Source: Bacteroidales bacterium (lineage in GTDB: Bacteria; Bacteroidota; Bacteroidia; Bacteroidales; UBA7960). Taken from it: DNA of 64,000 nt. A program made the translations under genes and the position numbers. The stretch covers positions 1 to 64,000 of the forward strand of contig PWJZ01000131.1 of assembly GCA_003559855.1 (NCBI GenBank), read 5' to 3'. The notes under the pieces were generated by a model. It was not told the DNA's origin, made no database searches, and saw nothing but the letters and a program-made list of their open reading frames with translations. Each line of letters opens with the position of its first letter. The stretch's first letter is position 1. Positions 16,998 through 25,995 of the stretch are shown here, piece by piece.

Positions 16998-17939
16998 ATG
17001 AAAAAGTTATCAGTAATTGCTTTTGGCGGAAACGCATTGTTAAAAAATGGTCAGGCGGGCACCATAGATGAGCAGGAGCAGAATGTTTATGATACGTGTC
17101 ATTACCTTGTTGGTCTTATTAAACTAGGATATGACATTGTTATAAGTCATGGAAACGGCCCTCAGGTTGGAAACATTTTATTACAGCATGAAGCAGGGAA
17201 GCGTCTTTACGGCTTGCCAAAGCAACCAATTGATTTTTGTGTGGCTGAAACGCAGGGTTCTATAGGTTTTATGATTGAACAGCAATTAAGCAATGTTTTG
17301 GCTGAACATGGTATAAAGCGAAACATAGTAACTCTTGTAACCCAGGTTATAGTTGTTAAGGAAGATAAGGCTTTCAGGGATCCCACCAAGCCTGTAGGTC
17401 CGTTTTACTCAAAAGAAGAAGCTGATGAGCTTTCCGGGGATAACGGATGGATATTTCATGAAGATCCCCGCAAACGCGGCTGGCGAAGGGTTGTAGCGTC
17501 TCCCGAACCTGTTGACATTCCTAACTGGAATGCGGTTGAAAAGCTGGTACGCGAAGGAAACATTGTAATTACCGTGGGAGGAGGCGGAATACCGGCATAT
17601 ATTGATGATAAAGGTAAAATAGTCGGTATCGACGCGGTTATAGACAAAGACCTGGCTTCTTCGCTCCTAGCATCTAAGATCAAAGCCGATGAATTTTTTA
17701 TTTTGACCGATATATCCAATGTATACATCAATTTTCATAAACCCGGCGAGAAAAAGCTTGATAAAGTTACTATTGAGCAAATAAAAAAATATCTTGACCA
17801 GGGTCATTTTGCCGAAGGAAGCATGGCACCTAAAGTACGAGCATGCATAAGGTTTATTGAAAACAGCGGCAATGAGGCTATCATTACAAAAGCTTCGCAA
17901 ATTGGCAATAAAAGTGCAGGAACTATTATAACTAAATAA
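16998..17939 (+). CDS. arcC: carbamate kinase
   Basis: 313 aa; IAFGGNALLKNGQAGTIDEQ, ISHGNGPQVGNILLQ, KPVGPFYSKEEA, RVVASPEPVDI. Confidence 0.96.
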   Translation: MKKLSVIAFGGNALLKNGQAGTIDEQEQNVYDTCHYLVGLIKLGYDIVISHGNGPQVGNILLQHEAGKRLYGLPKQPIDFCVAETQGSIGFMIEQQLSNVLAEHGIKRNIVTLVTQVIVVKEDKAFRDPTKPVGPFYSKEEADELSGDNGWIFHEDPRKRGWRRVVASPEPVDIPNWNAVEKLVREGNIVITVGGGGIPAYIDDKGKIVGIDAVIDKDLASSLLASKIKADEFFILTDISNVYINFHKPGEKKLDKVTIEQIKKYLDQGHFAEGSMAPKVRACIRFIENSGNEAIITKASQIGNKSAGTIITK

Positions 17940-18060
17940 ACAGCCGTCGGCAATTATTTCCCATAAACCCGCACAACAAGGCAAAAGCGGCAAATCACAA
18001 TGATACATAACTCATAATTGCAGGCATTTATGTAAGAGATCCCATAATAAAAACTTGCAC

Positions 18061-18396
18061 TCACCTCCGAACCTTATTCTCTATAAACACTATCACATGA
18101 ACCTGTTCCTCCGGATAGGCTTCAGGATCAACCTTTTGTACAACAGCTTTAAAGATATCATAACCGGCATTGAGCACCTTGCTTACTGCCCGGTTGCAGG
18201 ACCTGGGAATATACCCAAGCTTGGTATCTTTAATGTATAGCGCAACGGCATATTTATCGTAGTGATTATCAGGCTCGGTAACCATCTGAAGTTCCTTGCC
18301 TATCCTGATCTCATCGAATAACAGCGCCCCTTCATTATAAGTAAATCCGGCAATATGAAAGTGCGCAAAATGCTCTCTCTTTGATTGTTTTTTCAC
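18061..18396 (-). CDS. stand-alone HIRAN domain protein
   Basis: 111 aa; FHIAGFTYNEGALLFDEIRIGKELQMVTEPDNHYDKYAVALYIKDTKLGYIPRSCNRAVSKVLNAG. Confidence 0.85.
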   Translation of the reverse strand: MKKQSKREHFAHFHIAGFTYNEGALLFDEIRIGKELQMVTEPDNHYDKYAVALYIKDTKLGYIPRSCNRAVSKVLNAGYDIFKAVVQKVDPEAYPEEQVHVIVFIENKVRR

Positions 18397-18557
18397 AATG
18401 CTGAAGTTTTATTTAATGCAAAATTGAAGCAAGGTTGCGACAATCAATGTCGCATTTTATAGAAATCTGAAAATATTGCCCTCCCTGGCGATAAATCATT
18501 GATTACCCTGAAATAATCTCATTTTCCAACATGATAGAAAAAAGTTCACTATTAAAA

Positions 18558-18712
18558 CTCCGGAAATATTGGTTCCAATGGATTTAGCAGATTTAACCTG
18601 TTGGATAACACTTAATTATAATAATTAGCAGATGTGTCAAAAATAATTAATCCAAATGGGGTTAATCTGAGGGTAAATATTTTTCGGAGGGGGCTCAAAC
18701 ATTAAATAAAAA
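18558..18712. repeat. dispersed intergenic repeat, copy 2
   Basis: CTGTTGGATAACACTTAATTATAATAATTAGCAGATGTGTCAAAAATAATTAATCCAA and GGGGTTAATCTGAGGGTAAATATT match 526-775. Confidence 0.75.
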
Positions 18713-18850
18713 CAAGGTCTTTGACATATCCGTACCGGGATTCATATAAAAAACCTGGATAAGCCAGGATTATAACGGATCAGGTACAACCCGTCAGGAA
18801 CACATATTATCAAAAAAACAAATTTTTACAAACAAACGAAAAGCTCAATA

Positions 18851-19726
18851 TTATAGCATACAGGATGGATCAATTTCTTTAACATAATGATTTATTACAT
18901 CCAATTCTTTTGCTGTTTCACATCCATCAAACCCTTTAATATGGTCATAATCAATAATATTCAGGAATGATTCAAGGTAATTATGAGCAACCGGCAAATA
19001 TGACCAGTGCCATTTTTCTTCTTCGTAACCTCCTCCCCTCTTTTGACCATGGGGTGTATATGGCTGGCAAAAGCCGTAGGATCCGGCATTGTTTTTCAGC
19101 CACAGATACACTTTTTTGCCTTCTCCTGATTTAAAATAGCTGTTCTGCAGGCTGTTTAGATCTACATCCGTACCCCAGTGATGTCGTGATGTGCCCGGCA
19201 TGGCACTGAAACGCAATATCTCTTTCGCTCGTTTTACGGGATTGGTAATATTGGTAGCATAAATATCGCCATGAAGCTTTTGGATTCCGTTCCATTTGTT
19301 TTCCCAGATGCGCTTCTGATTGTCAAAGGTACGTATCGCAGAAATTATTACAAGGTCTATACCATCATTTGCTGCAGCCTCGTGCATTTGCAGAAAAGCC
19401 CTATAAGCTTCTTTATGCATAAACATACCCTCACGCGATGCATAGCGGTTATCTATCAAAACCATATTGTCAGATTTCGACGGGTCAATCTTACCCAGCA
19501 GATACTTTTTTTCTATTTCCTGCATATCGTTCATAGCGATTTGTTTTGCCGGATGCTCGCAGGTATTGTATTTTTCAGCGGTTCGTTCGACGGCGGGAGG
19601 TTTGTAAATAGTCCTTCGTGAAGCCCTTCGAGCACGTGACAACACCAAAATTAAGGCAAGTGTAATTACAAGTATCAATACCCAGTAATTGATCTTGTTC
19701 TTTGATTTTTTTTCTCTTTTATTCAT
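18851..19726 (-). CDS. M15 family D-Ala-D-Ala carboxypeptidase (VanY-like), membrane anchored
   Basis: 291 aa; ISAIRTFDNQKRIWE, SAMPGTSRHHWGTDVDLNS, EEEKWHWSYLPVA. Confidence 0.9.
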   Translation of the reverse strand: MNKREKKSKNKINYWVLILVITLALILVLSRARRASRRTIYKPPAVERTAEKYNTCEHPAKQIAMNDMQEIEKKYLLGKIDPSKSDNMVLIDNRYASREGMFMHKEAYRAFLQMHEAAANDGIDLVIISAIRTFDNQKRIWENKWNGIQKLHGDIYATNITNPVKRAKEILRFSAMPGTSRHHWGTDVDLNSLQNSYFKSGEGKKVYLWLKNNAGSYGFCQPYTPHGQKRGGGYEEEKWHWSYLPVAHNYLESFLNIIDYDHIKGFDGCETAKELDVINHYVKEIDPSCML

Positions 19727-19894
19727 AGTTGCCTGCTGCAGATTACTGATCGTTTATTGCTTGTTATTCAACCAATCACCCCAATAACCTTCACCTGTAT
19801 TTTTCACATCAACACACCTTTTTTGAATTCAACAGTCCCGCTATTTCCTGCCAAATCAAACTTTTCTGTCATTCCCCCTCTCAAATGCCGCTCT

Positions 19895-20905
19895 TTATCC
19901 TTTAAGCGCTTCTCTTACTTTTTCCTCCAGTTCTTCCAATAGCTCATGGTTATCGTTAAGCAATTCTTTCACGGCATCTCTGCCTTGCCCGAGCTTCGTA
20001 TTTCCATAGCTGAACCATGAGCCGCTTTTTTTCACGATATCATGATCGGCGGCCAAATCCAGAACTTCACCTGTTCTTGATATTCCTTCTCCATAAATGA
20101 TATCGAATTCGGCTTGCCGGAAAGGAGGGGCAACTTTATTTTTGACCACTTTCACACGTGCCCTGTTGCCTACTACCTTATCACCTTCTTTTATCTGACT
20201 CAGCCTCCTGATGTCAAGTCTTACCGTTGAATAAAACTTAAGAGCATTACCACCTGTTGTTGTTTCGGGGTTTCCAAACATGACACCTATCTTTTCTCTG
20301 AGTTGATTAATAAAAATGCAGCAACTGTTGGTTTTATGTATTGTACCTGCCAGTTTTCGCAGCGCCTGCGACATAAGTCGTGCTTGCAATCCCATTTTTG
20401 AATCGCCCATTTCTCCCTCTATTTCACTGCGCGGGGTCAATGCTGCTACAGAATCAATAACAATTATATCTATAGCTCCTGACCTGATTAGGTTTTCGGT
20501 GATCTCCAGTGCTTGCTCACCGTTATCTGGCTGACTGACCAAAAGATTTTCAATATCAACGCCAAGATTACGTGCATAGGAGCTGTCAAAAGCATGTTCG
20601 GCATCAATAAAAGCAGCAATACCACCCCGCTTCTGGGCCTGGGCAATTGCATGTATTGCAAGTGTGGTCTTACCGGAAGCCTCCGGACCATATATCTCGA
20701 TTATTCTTCCGCGGGGAAAACCGCCCGTACCCAAAGCATAATCCAATGCTATCGAACCGGACGGAATGCTTTCAACCGAAACAACAGCCGAATCTCCAAG
20801 CTTCATGATCGCACCCTTGCCATATGACTTCTCGATCTTATCCAAAGTCAACTTGAGAACTTTCTGCTTCTCGGAATTCTCATTTACGGCTTTTTCTTTA
20901 CTCAT
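19895..20905 (-). CDS. recA: recombinase RecA
   Basis: 336 aa; [74 protein letters not shown]. Confidence 0.98.
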   Translation of the reverse strand: MSKEKAVNENSEKQKVLKLTLDKIEKSYGKGAIMKLGDSAVVSVESIPSGSIALDYALGTGGFPRGRIIEIYGPEASGKTTLAIHAIAQAQKRGGIAAFIDAEHAFDSSYARNLGVDIENLLVSQPDNGEQALEITENLIRSGAIDIIVIDSVAALTPRSEIEGEMGDSKMGLQARLMSQALRKLAGTIHKTNSCCIFINQLREKIGVMFGNPETTTGGNALKFYSTVRLDIRRLSQIKEGDKVVGNRARVKVVKNKVAPPFRQAEFDIIYGEGISRTGEVLDLAADHDIVKKSGSWFSYGNTKLGQGRDAVKELLNDNHELLEELEEKVREALKG

Positions 20906-20983
20906 AAAAATTCAGTTAAGGTTATACGATAAAATTAAAAGATTTATTCTTCAAAAATACCATATATTTATTTTGCACCCTAA

Positions 20984-21021
20984 ATAAAAATAAAAAAGTT
21001 GCCGACAATTTCCGGCAACTT
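20984..21021 (-). terminator. intrinsic terminator downstream of bcp
   Basis: AAGTTGCCG-loop-CGGCAACTT hairpin followed on the minus strand by a T-rich tract. Confidence 0.8.
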
Positions 21022-21156
21022 ATCAAGATTATTTATACCTACGTAGGATAACAAGTAAAAGCTTCTCGTAATCGTTACCTGTCGCAGTTAATATTTACAA
21101 ACGTCTCTACAGTGAAAAATTACAGAACCGTTAACAAAGCCTGTGTCCTGACAGTA

Positions 21157-21612
21157 TTAATTCTTATCTGCCAATATCTGGCTTGTATGCTCTTTTGTAT
21201 CAACCTTTTCCACAACTTCAGCAATAAATCCGTTTTCATCGATAACAAAAGTTGTACGATGAATTCCGTCTTTTGCTCTTCCTTTTTTAATACCCCATAC
21301 CCCATATGCTTTAAGAATTTCATTGCCTGTATCGGCAATAAGAGGAAAAGGCAGATTATTCTTTTCTATGAATTTCTTATGCGATTTGTCGCTGTCGGCA
21401 CTTACACCCACTACTGCATACCCTTTATTTAACAGCAAATCATAATTATCACGCAAATTACACGCCTGTGCCGTGCAACCAGGTGTACTGTCTTTCGGAT
21501 AAAAATAAAGAACAAGTTTTTTGCCTTTAAAATCATCCAATGAGATCTGTTCGCCATCCTGGTTATTTCCTTTAAAAGCGGGAGCTTTATCTCCAGTTTT
21601 TAAGTGTGTCAT
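21157..21612 (-). CDS. bcp: thioredoxin-dependent thiol peroxidase (Bcp/PrxQ)
   Basis: 151 aa; LVLYFYPKDSTPGCTAQACNLRD. Confidence 0.94.
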   Translation of the reverse strand: MTHLKTGDKAPAFKGNNQDGEQISLDDFKGKKLVLYFYPKDSTPGCTAQACNLRDNYDLLLNKGYAVVGVSADSDKSHKKFIEKNNLPFPLIADTGNEILKAYGVWGIKKGRAKDGIHRTTFVIDENGFIAEVVEKVDTKEHTSQILADKN

Positions 21613-21846
21613 AAAAAAATGATTTTAAAGTTAACAAAGATGAATAATACAAAAACCAAACAACAAGAGAATTAAAATGTTCATTTTTTATCACCGACAA
21701 TTATTCATGACAGATCAGTTTCAGGGGGTATATACTGCAACGAACCGGTACACTGAAATGGCAGCACAGACTTCCAATCAAAATATTAAAACTGATTCAC
21801 TATAAAAGGCAAACGACTTCAACTGCTGAAGAAAAAGCCACAAAGC

Positions 21847-22518
21847 CTATCTCTTCGTTATATTTTTCTGATAATATCTGCAAACCCGCTGAATACTGCA
21901 TTCATTACAATTCGGGTTTCTTGCCTTACAAATATATCGTCCGTGTAGTATAAGCCATTGATGTGCAATCGGCCGTTTTTTTTTCGGAATGTATTTTAAG
22001 AGTTGATTTTCGGCATCCAGGGGTGTTTTTGCATCGGTAGTCAATCCAATACGGGCCGAAACCCTGAAAACATGAGTATCAACAGCAAGAACAGGTTTAT
22101 TATAAATAACTGAAGCTACTACATTTGCAGTTTTTCTGCCAACACCGGGAAGTTTCATCAAATCTTTGGTATCTTCCGGAACAATTCCGTTGAATTCTTC
22201 CTGAACCATTTTTGCCATACCAATAAGATTACGTGTTTTTCTGTTTGGGTATGAACAACTTTTTATTACTTCATATACATCCTTTTCTTTGGCATTGGCA
22301 AGACAGCTCATATCGGAAAACTTTTCAAAAAAAACCGGTGTTATAATATTTACGCGATTATCGGTACATTGGGCAGATAACATTACTGCAACTACCAATT
22401 CATAAGGCGTGGTGTATCTCAGTTCGGTTCCGGCATTTGGATTATTATGGTAAAAATAATCAATGACAAAATCAAATCTGGCTTTTTTGGTTATTCGCTT
22501 TGTTTTATAGATATCCAT
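21847..22518 (-). CDS. nth: endonuclease III
   Basis: 223 aa; MLSAQCTDNRVN, LPGVGRKTANVVASV, VDTHVFRVSARIGL, C-x6-C-x2-C-x5-C tail CKARNPNCNECSIQRVC. Confidence 0.96.
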   Translation of the reverse strand: MDIYKTKRITKKARFDFVIDYFYHNNPNAGTELRYTTPYELVVAVMLSAQCTDNRVNIITPVFFEKFSDMSCLANAKEKDVYEVIKSCSYPNRKTRNLIGMAKMVQEEFNGIVPEDTKDLMKLPGVGRKTANVVASVIYNKPVLAVDTHVFRVSARIGLTTDAKTPLDAENQLLKYIPKKKRPIAHQWLILHGRYICKARNPNCNECSIQRVCRYYQKNITKR

Positions 22519-22532
22519 GACAATAAAAATAA

Positions 22533-23519
22533 TCAGAATTCAAAGCCAATCATCTTGCCTTTTTTCATAATCAGCTCATCATCAAAATAAACATCAGGTT
22601 CTTTGACGAGCCCGTCAAGATGGCTGCTTACCGATATTCTGCCACCCATGGTAAGGTTGTTTCCGAAAGCAATGTGTATAGTTCCAAAAACTTTTTCATC
22701 TTCCAGTATCTGACCTGACAATTTAGCCTTATAATTTGTTCCAATGCCAAATTCAGCAACAGCCCTGGCATCACGACCCGGCTTTTCCAATAGCTTTTTC
22801 AATTTTTCCGCTTCTTCATCTCCTTCAATTTTTTCCGCATATCCATCAACAACTTCAATAAAGACCGGATTTTTCAAAAGCCCTATTCCTGCCATAGAGC
22901 CATCAACCACAATCCTCCCGTACGACTTATCCTCCCACGGTGCAAGGAATACTTCACCGGAGGGAAGATTACCACTTTCACCTTTTTTTCTCAACACACC
23001 CCTGCTCGGGATTATCTTTCTGCCTTTAACCGGCATTGTTATATCTGTGCCTTTTTCAGTTACTACCCTTATAGTATCAACCGTTTTAAGCTTTTCAGCT
23101 ATAAAATCGGTAAGCTTAATTATCCTTTCATAATCCGCATTAAGGCATCTTGACATGATATCTGCATTTATACCGGGCATAGTACCTATTCTCACTCCTT
23201 CTTTGGCTGCATTACGCCTTGCATCGGTATGAGTTAAAGACTTGGCTGTCGGGCATACCACCACATCAACCATTTTCATCAGTTTTCCAACCGCTTCCGG
23301 TGGTTCCTCACCATTTATATCGCGCGATCTCATTTCAAGAAGTAAAGACTCTTTGCATAACTCCTTGCCTGCAATGTGCAACGACTTACCTATCTCGCGC
23401 TTTATCTCGTCAGTTATTATCAATAAAGTTTCATCACTTCTCAATCCCATACAATCGCGCAAAGCTATTATTGACGCATCCATCAATTCTTTCCGGTCTT
23501 CTGTATGCATAATTTTCAA
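22533..23519 (-). CDS. M29-type aminopeptidase (leucyl aminopeptidase-like)
   Basis: 328 aa; AVAEFGIGTNYKAKLSGQILEDEKVFGTIHIAFGNNLTMGG ... SHLDGLVKEPDVYFDDELIM. Confidence 0.85.
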   Translation of the reverse strand: MKIMHTEDRKELMDASIIALRDCMGLRSDETLLIITDEIKREIGKSLHIAGKELCKESLLLEMRSRDINGEEPPEAVGKLMKMVDVVVCPTAKSLTHTDARRNAAKEGVRIGTMPGINADIMSRCLNADYERIIKLTDFIAEKLKTVDTIRVVTEKGTDITMPVKGRKIIPSRGVLRKKGESGNLPSGEVFLAPWEDKSYGRIVVDGSMAGIGLLKNPVFIEVVDGYAEKIEGDEEAEKLKKLLEKPGRDARAVAEFGIGTNYKAKLSGQILEDEKVFGTIHIAFGNNLTMGGRISVSSHLDGLVKEPDVYFDDELIMKKGKMIGFEF

Positions 23520-23944
23520 AATTTACAATCAATAAAATAAAACAATAAAACTTCTTATTCAACAATATTACAAAAAATTTAATACCAAAATATATATTTT
23601 GATCTATTTAAGAACGGTAAAAAAAACGTTTCCTGACAGAAGCTGTTTTATGTTTAACAGAACACAAAAATATTTTTAAAGATTAATTGTATATTAATTT
23701 ATTTAAGTAATTTTATTCCTCGTTTTAATTTTCCAATATCGATTATTTTAATTTTCTCAAGATGTAAATTACTGACAAAAACAATGAAATCTATTTTAAC
23801 CAACATTCACAAAAGATAATTAATAATAATATTTACGGATAACGGATGAAGCACATTTCATTTAATCCGTTAACCTTTGCAATAATATCAGAATTAATAA
23901 CGCTAGCATTAACTAATGTATATTGTTATAAATCAGAATTTTAA

Positions 23945-24829
23945 TTGCAATTTATTCAGATGAAACTATCACATATATCATCATTACGTTTTCTGGTAGT
24001 ATTTGCGACTTATTTTTTAAGCAGTCTTATCGCTGAAAATCTGTTTCCCTTCAATATTTATACATATGAAGGTGTGAATCATTTGTTTTTTTATGTTATT
24101 TATATCATATGCATCCTGATAAAAACTTTTCTACTGGTTTGGCTTATCAACACTATTAATCAAAACAGGATAAAACTAATAGTTACGGTCATTTTTATAA
24201 TGTACGGGTTACAAACCTTTGTTATTTTAACAGAGATATGGTACTTCAAGGATGTTTATAATTTTGGCGCCTCCGATATAAAGGTTTTTATTTTACAAAA
24301 CTTATTTACTTTACTAATAACTGTTCCGGTTGCGGTTTGGATTTACGGGCTTTATGACAGGGATGTATTGCCGGGGAAAAAAATTACTTTTTCATTAAAA
24401 TGGATATGGTTGTCGCTAATATACATCCTGATATACTTTGTTTTCAGATATACTATAATAAGAATTTCAGATACGGTAAGAGGTTTTTACTGGGAAGAGA
24501 GTGAAATTTTAAATTTGTTTGAATTTATAAAAATAAACCTGGAATCATACAGGGGTATTGTCTTTTTTCAGGCTACCCGCGGATTTTTATATATAGTTTT
24601 TTCATCCCCTGTAATTTATTGGTACAGGGGAAAGGAAAAGAACAAGCTGATACTTTTGATATTGCTGATGGGGTTTCTTCCTTCATTACAGCTTCTTGAA
24701 CCAAACCCGCTGATGAATTATTATATGGTCAGGCTTTCACTATTTTTAGGAATTGTACTTTCAAATACAATATATGCGGGAGTGATATACTTTTTACTTT
24801 CGAAATTTTCAGTATCAAATCAACGCTGA
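23945..24829 (+). CDS. multi-pass membrane protein, unknown function
   Basis: 294 aa with many hydrophobic segments; no family recognised. Confidence 0.7.
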   Translation: MQFIQMKLSHISSLRFLVVFATYFLSSLIAENLFPFNIYTYEGVNHLFFYVIYIICILIKTFLLVWLINTINQNRIKLIVTVIFIMYGLQTFVILTEIWYFKDVYNFGASDIKVFILQNLFTLLITVPVAVWIYGLYDRDVLPGKKITFSLKWIWLSLIYILIYFVFRYTIIRISDTVRGFYWEESEILNLFEFIKINLESYRGIVFFQATRGFLYIVFSSPVIYWYRGKEKNKLILLILLMGFLPSLQLLEPNPLMNYYMVRLSLFLGIVLSNTIYAGVIYFLLSKFSVSNQR

Positions 24830-24850
24830 AAACATTTCAAATTCAATACT

Positions 24851-25513
24851 TTATTTTAAAGGTATCCGGTAAAATACTGAATAATTGAAATCGAAAGCCG
24901 TAATGTTTGAGCCACTTCCAAAACCGGCAATTCTGTAGGGCTGCATTGAGGTGTGGTTGGCTCCTGACACGATCACTCTGAATCTGACTGACCATCCCAT
25001 AAACAAATTGGCAAACAATTCCGTTTTTAATCCACCCGCCAGTTCACCCCAGTGGACATCAAAACCTGTACTTTCCACGAATGTGGTATATGTTCCCCAA
25101 TATCCATCAGAAACAACGACATTGTCGGCTCCATGCGTTTGTTTGCCATAGCCGTAACGTATTCCAAAATATACAATATCATTGTCCTCTAAGGTTTCCC
25201 TTCCTAAAATATTAAAATCCACTCCTGTTCTAATAAACCATCCATCGCTGTAATAATCAAAGTTTTCACGGCTGACGTCAACACCGATAATACCACCTTC
25301 AATTGTTCCAAACCAGTTTTTTATGAACTCAAAATCAACGGATGCTTCATATTGACGGATCTCGGGCTCAAATATCATACGTGCCGGGTAAGAAATCTCA
25401 ACACCAAAGCGAACCGCAGAATGATAATCATTATCTTTCTGCGAATATATATCGCCCGGAATCAATATCTTAACCGGGATCAGAATACAATATAAAATGA
25501 ATATGCTCCTCAT
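24851..25513 (-). CDS. DUF6048-like outer-membrane beta-barrel-type protein
   Basis: 220 aa; signal-like start, alternating beta pattern, FGIRYGYGKQTH; overlaps upstream ORF by 44 bp. Confidence 0.65.
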   Translation of the reverse strand: MRSIFILYCILIPVKILIPGDIYSQKDNDYHSAVRFGVEISYPARMIFEPEIRQYEASVDFEFIKNWFGTIEGGIIGVDVSRENFDYYSDGWFIRTGVDFNILGRETLEDNDIVYFGIRYGYGKQTHGADNVVVSDGYWGTYTTFVESTGFDVHWGELAGGLKTELFANLFMGWSVRFRVIVSGANHTSMQPYRIAGFGSGSNITAFDFNYSVFYRIPLK

Positions 25514-25973
25514 TTACGTTCGTTACATTTCGCTCCTTTACAGAATAAGATTTAATAAAATTATTGGTTATTTCAATATCAAGGATCTCAAAAAAAATTA
25601 CAAAGCCACATTCTATTGATACCAGTGTCAGATTACGTTCATAAAAAACTTTCAATGTATCAGTTTTTCCAGGAACCATAAATAAAAAGCCGCAACTGTC
25701 GCGTGACATATCCAGTGGTATTTCGACCCTCCCCACGTTAGATTGGTTATCATACAATAAAGAATCATGTCCCGTACCTTTCACGCTAAGGCTGTCTAAA
25801 CTTTCCGGAAAGCGTTCGCCATCTTCAGATATATAAAAACCAACTCGCAGCGGATTAGCTGTAATATCCTCGCACAATTCTTCCTGGCAGCCAACCATTA
25901 TGGTCCAAAAAAGAACAAACAGCAGTGCTTTGATTATCGGAAAAAGATCTGGCACAGGATTATCATTAATCAT
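25470..25973 (-). CDS. DUF6452-like lipoprotein
   Basis: 167 aa; lipobox-like WTIMVGCQEELCEDITANPLRVGFY; adjacent to DUF6048-like ORF. Confidence 0.65.
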   Translation of the reverse strand: MINDNPVPDLFPIIKALLFVLFWTIMVGCQEELCEDITANPLRVGFYISEDGERFPESLDSLSVKGTGHDSLLYDNQSNVGRVEIPLDMSRDSCGFLFMVPGKTDTLKVFYERNLTLVSIECGFVIFFEILDIEITNNFIKSYSVKERNVTNVNEEHIHFILYSDPG

Positions 25974-25995
25974 ATTTATATGATCTAATTTTTAT

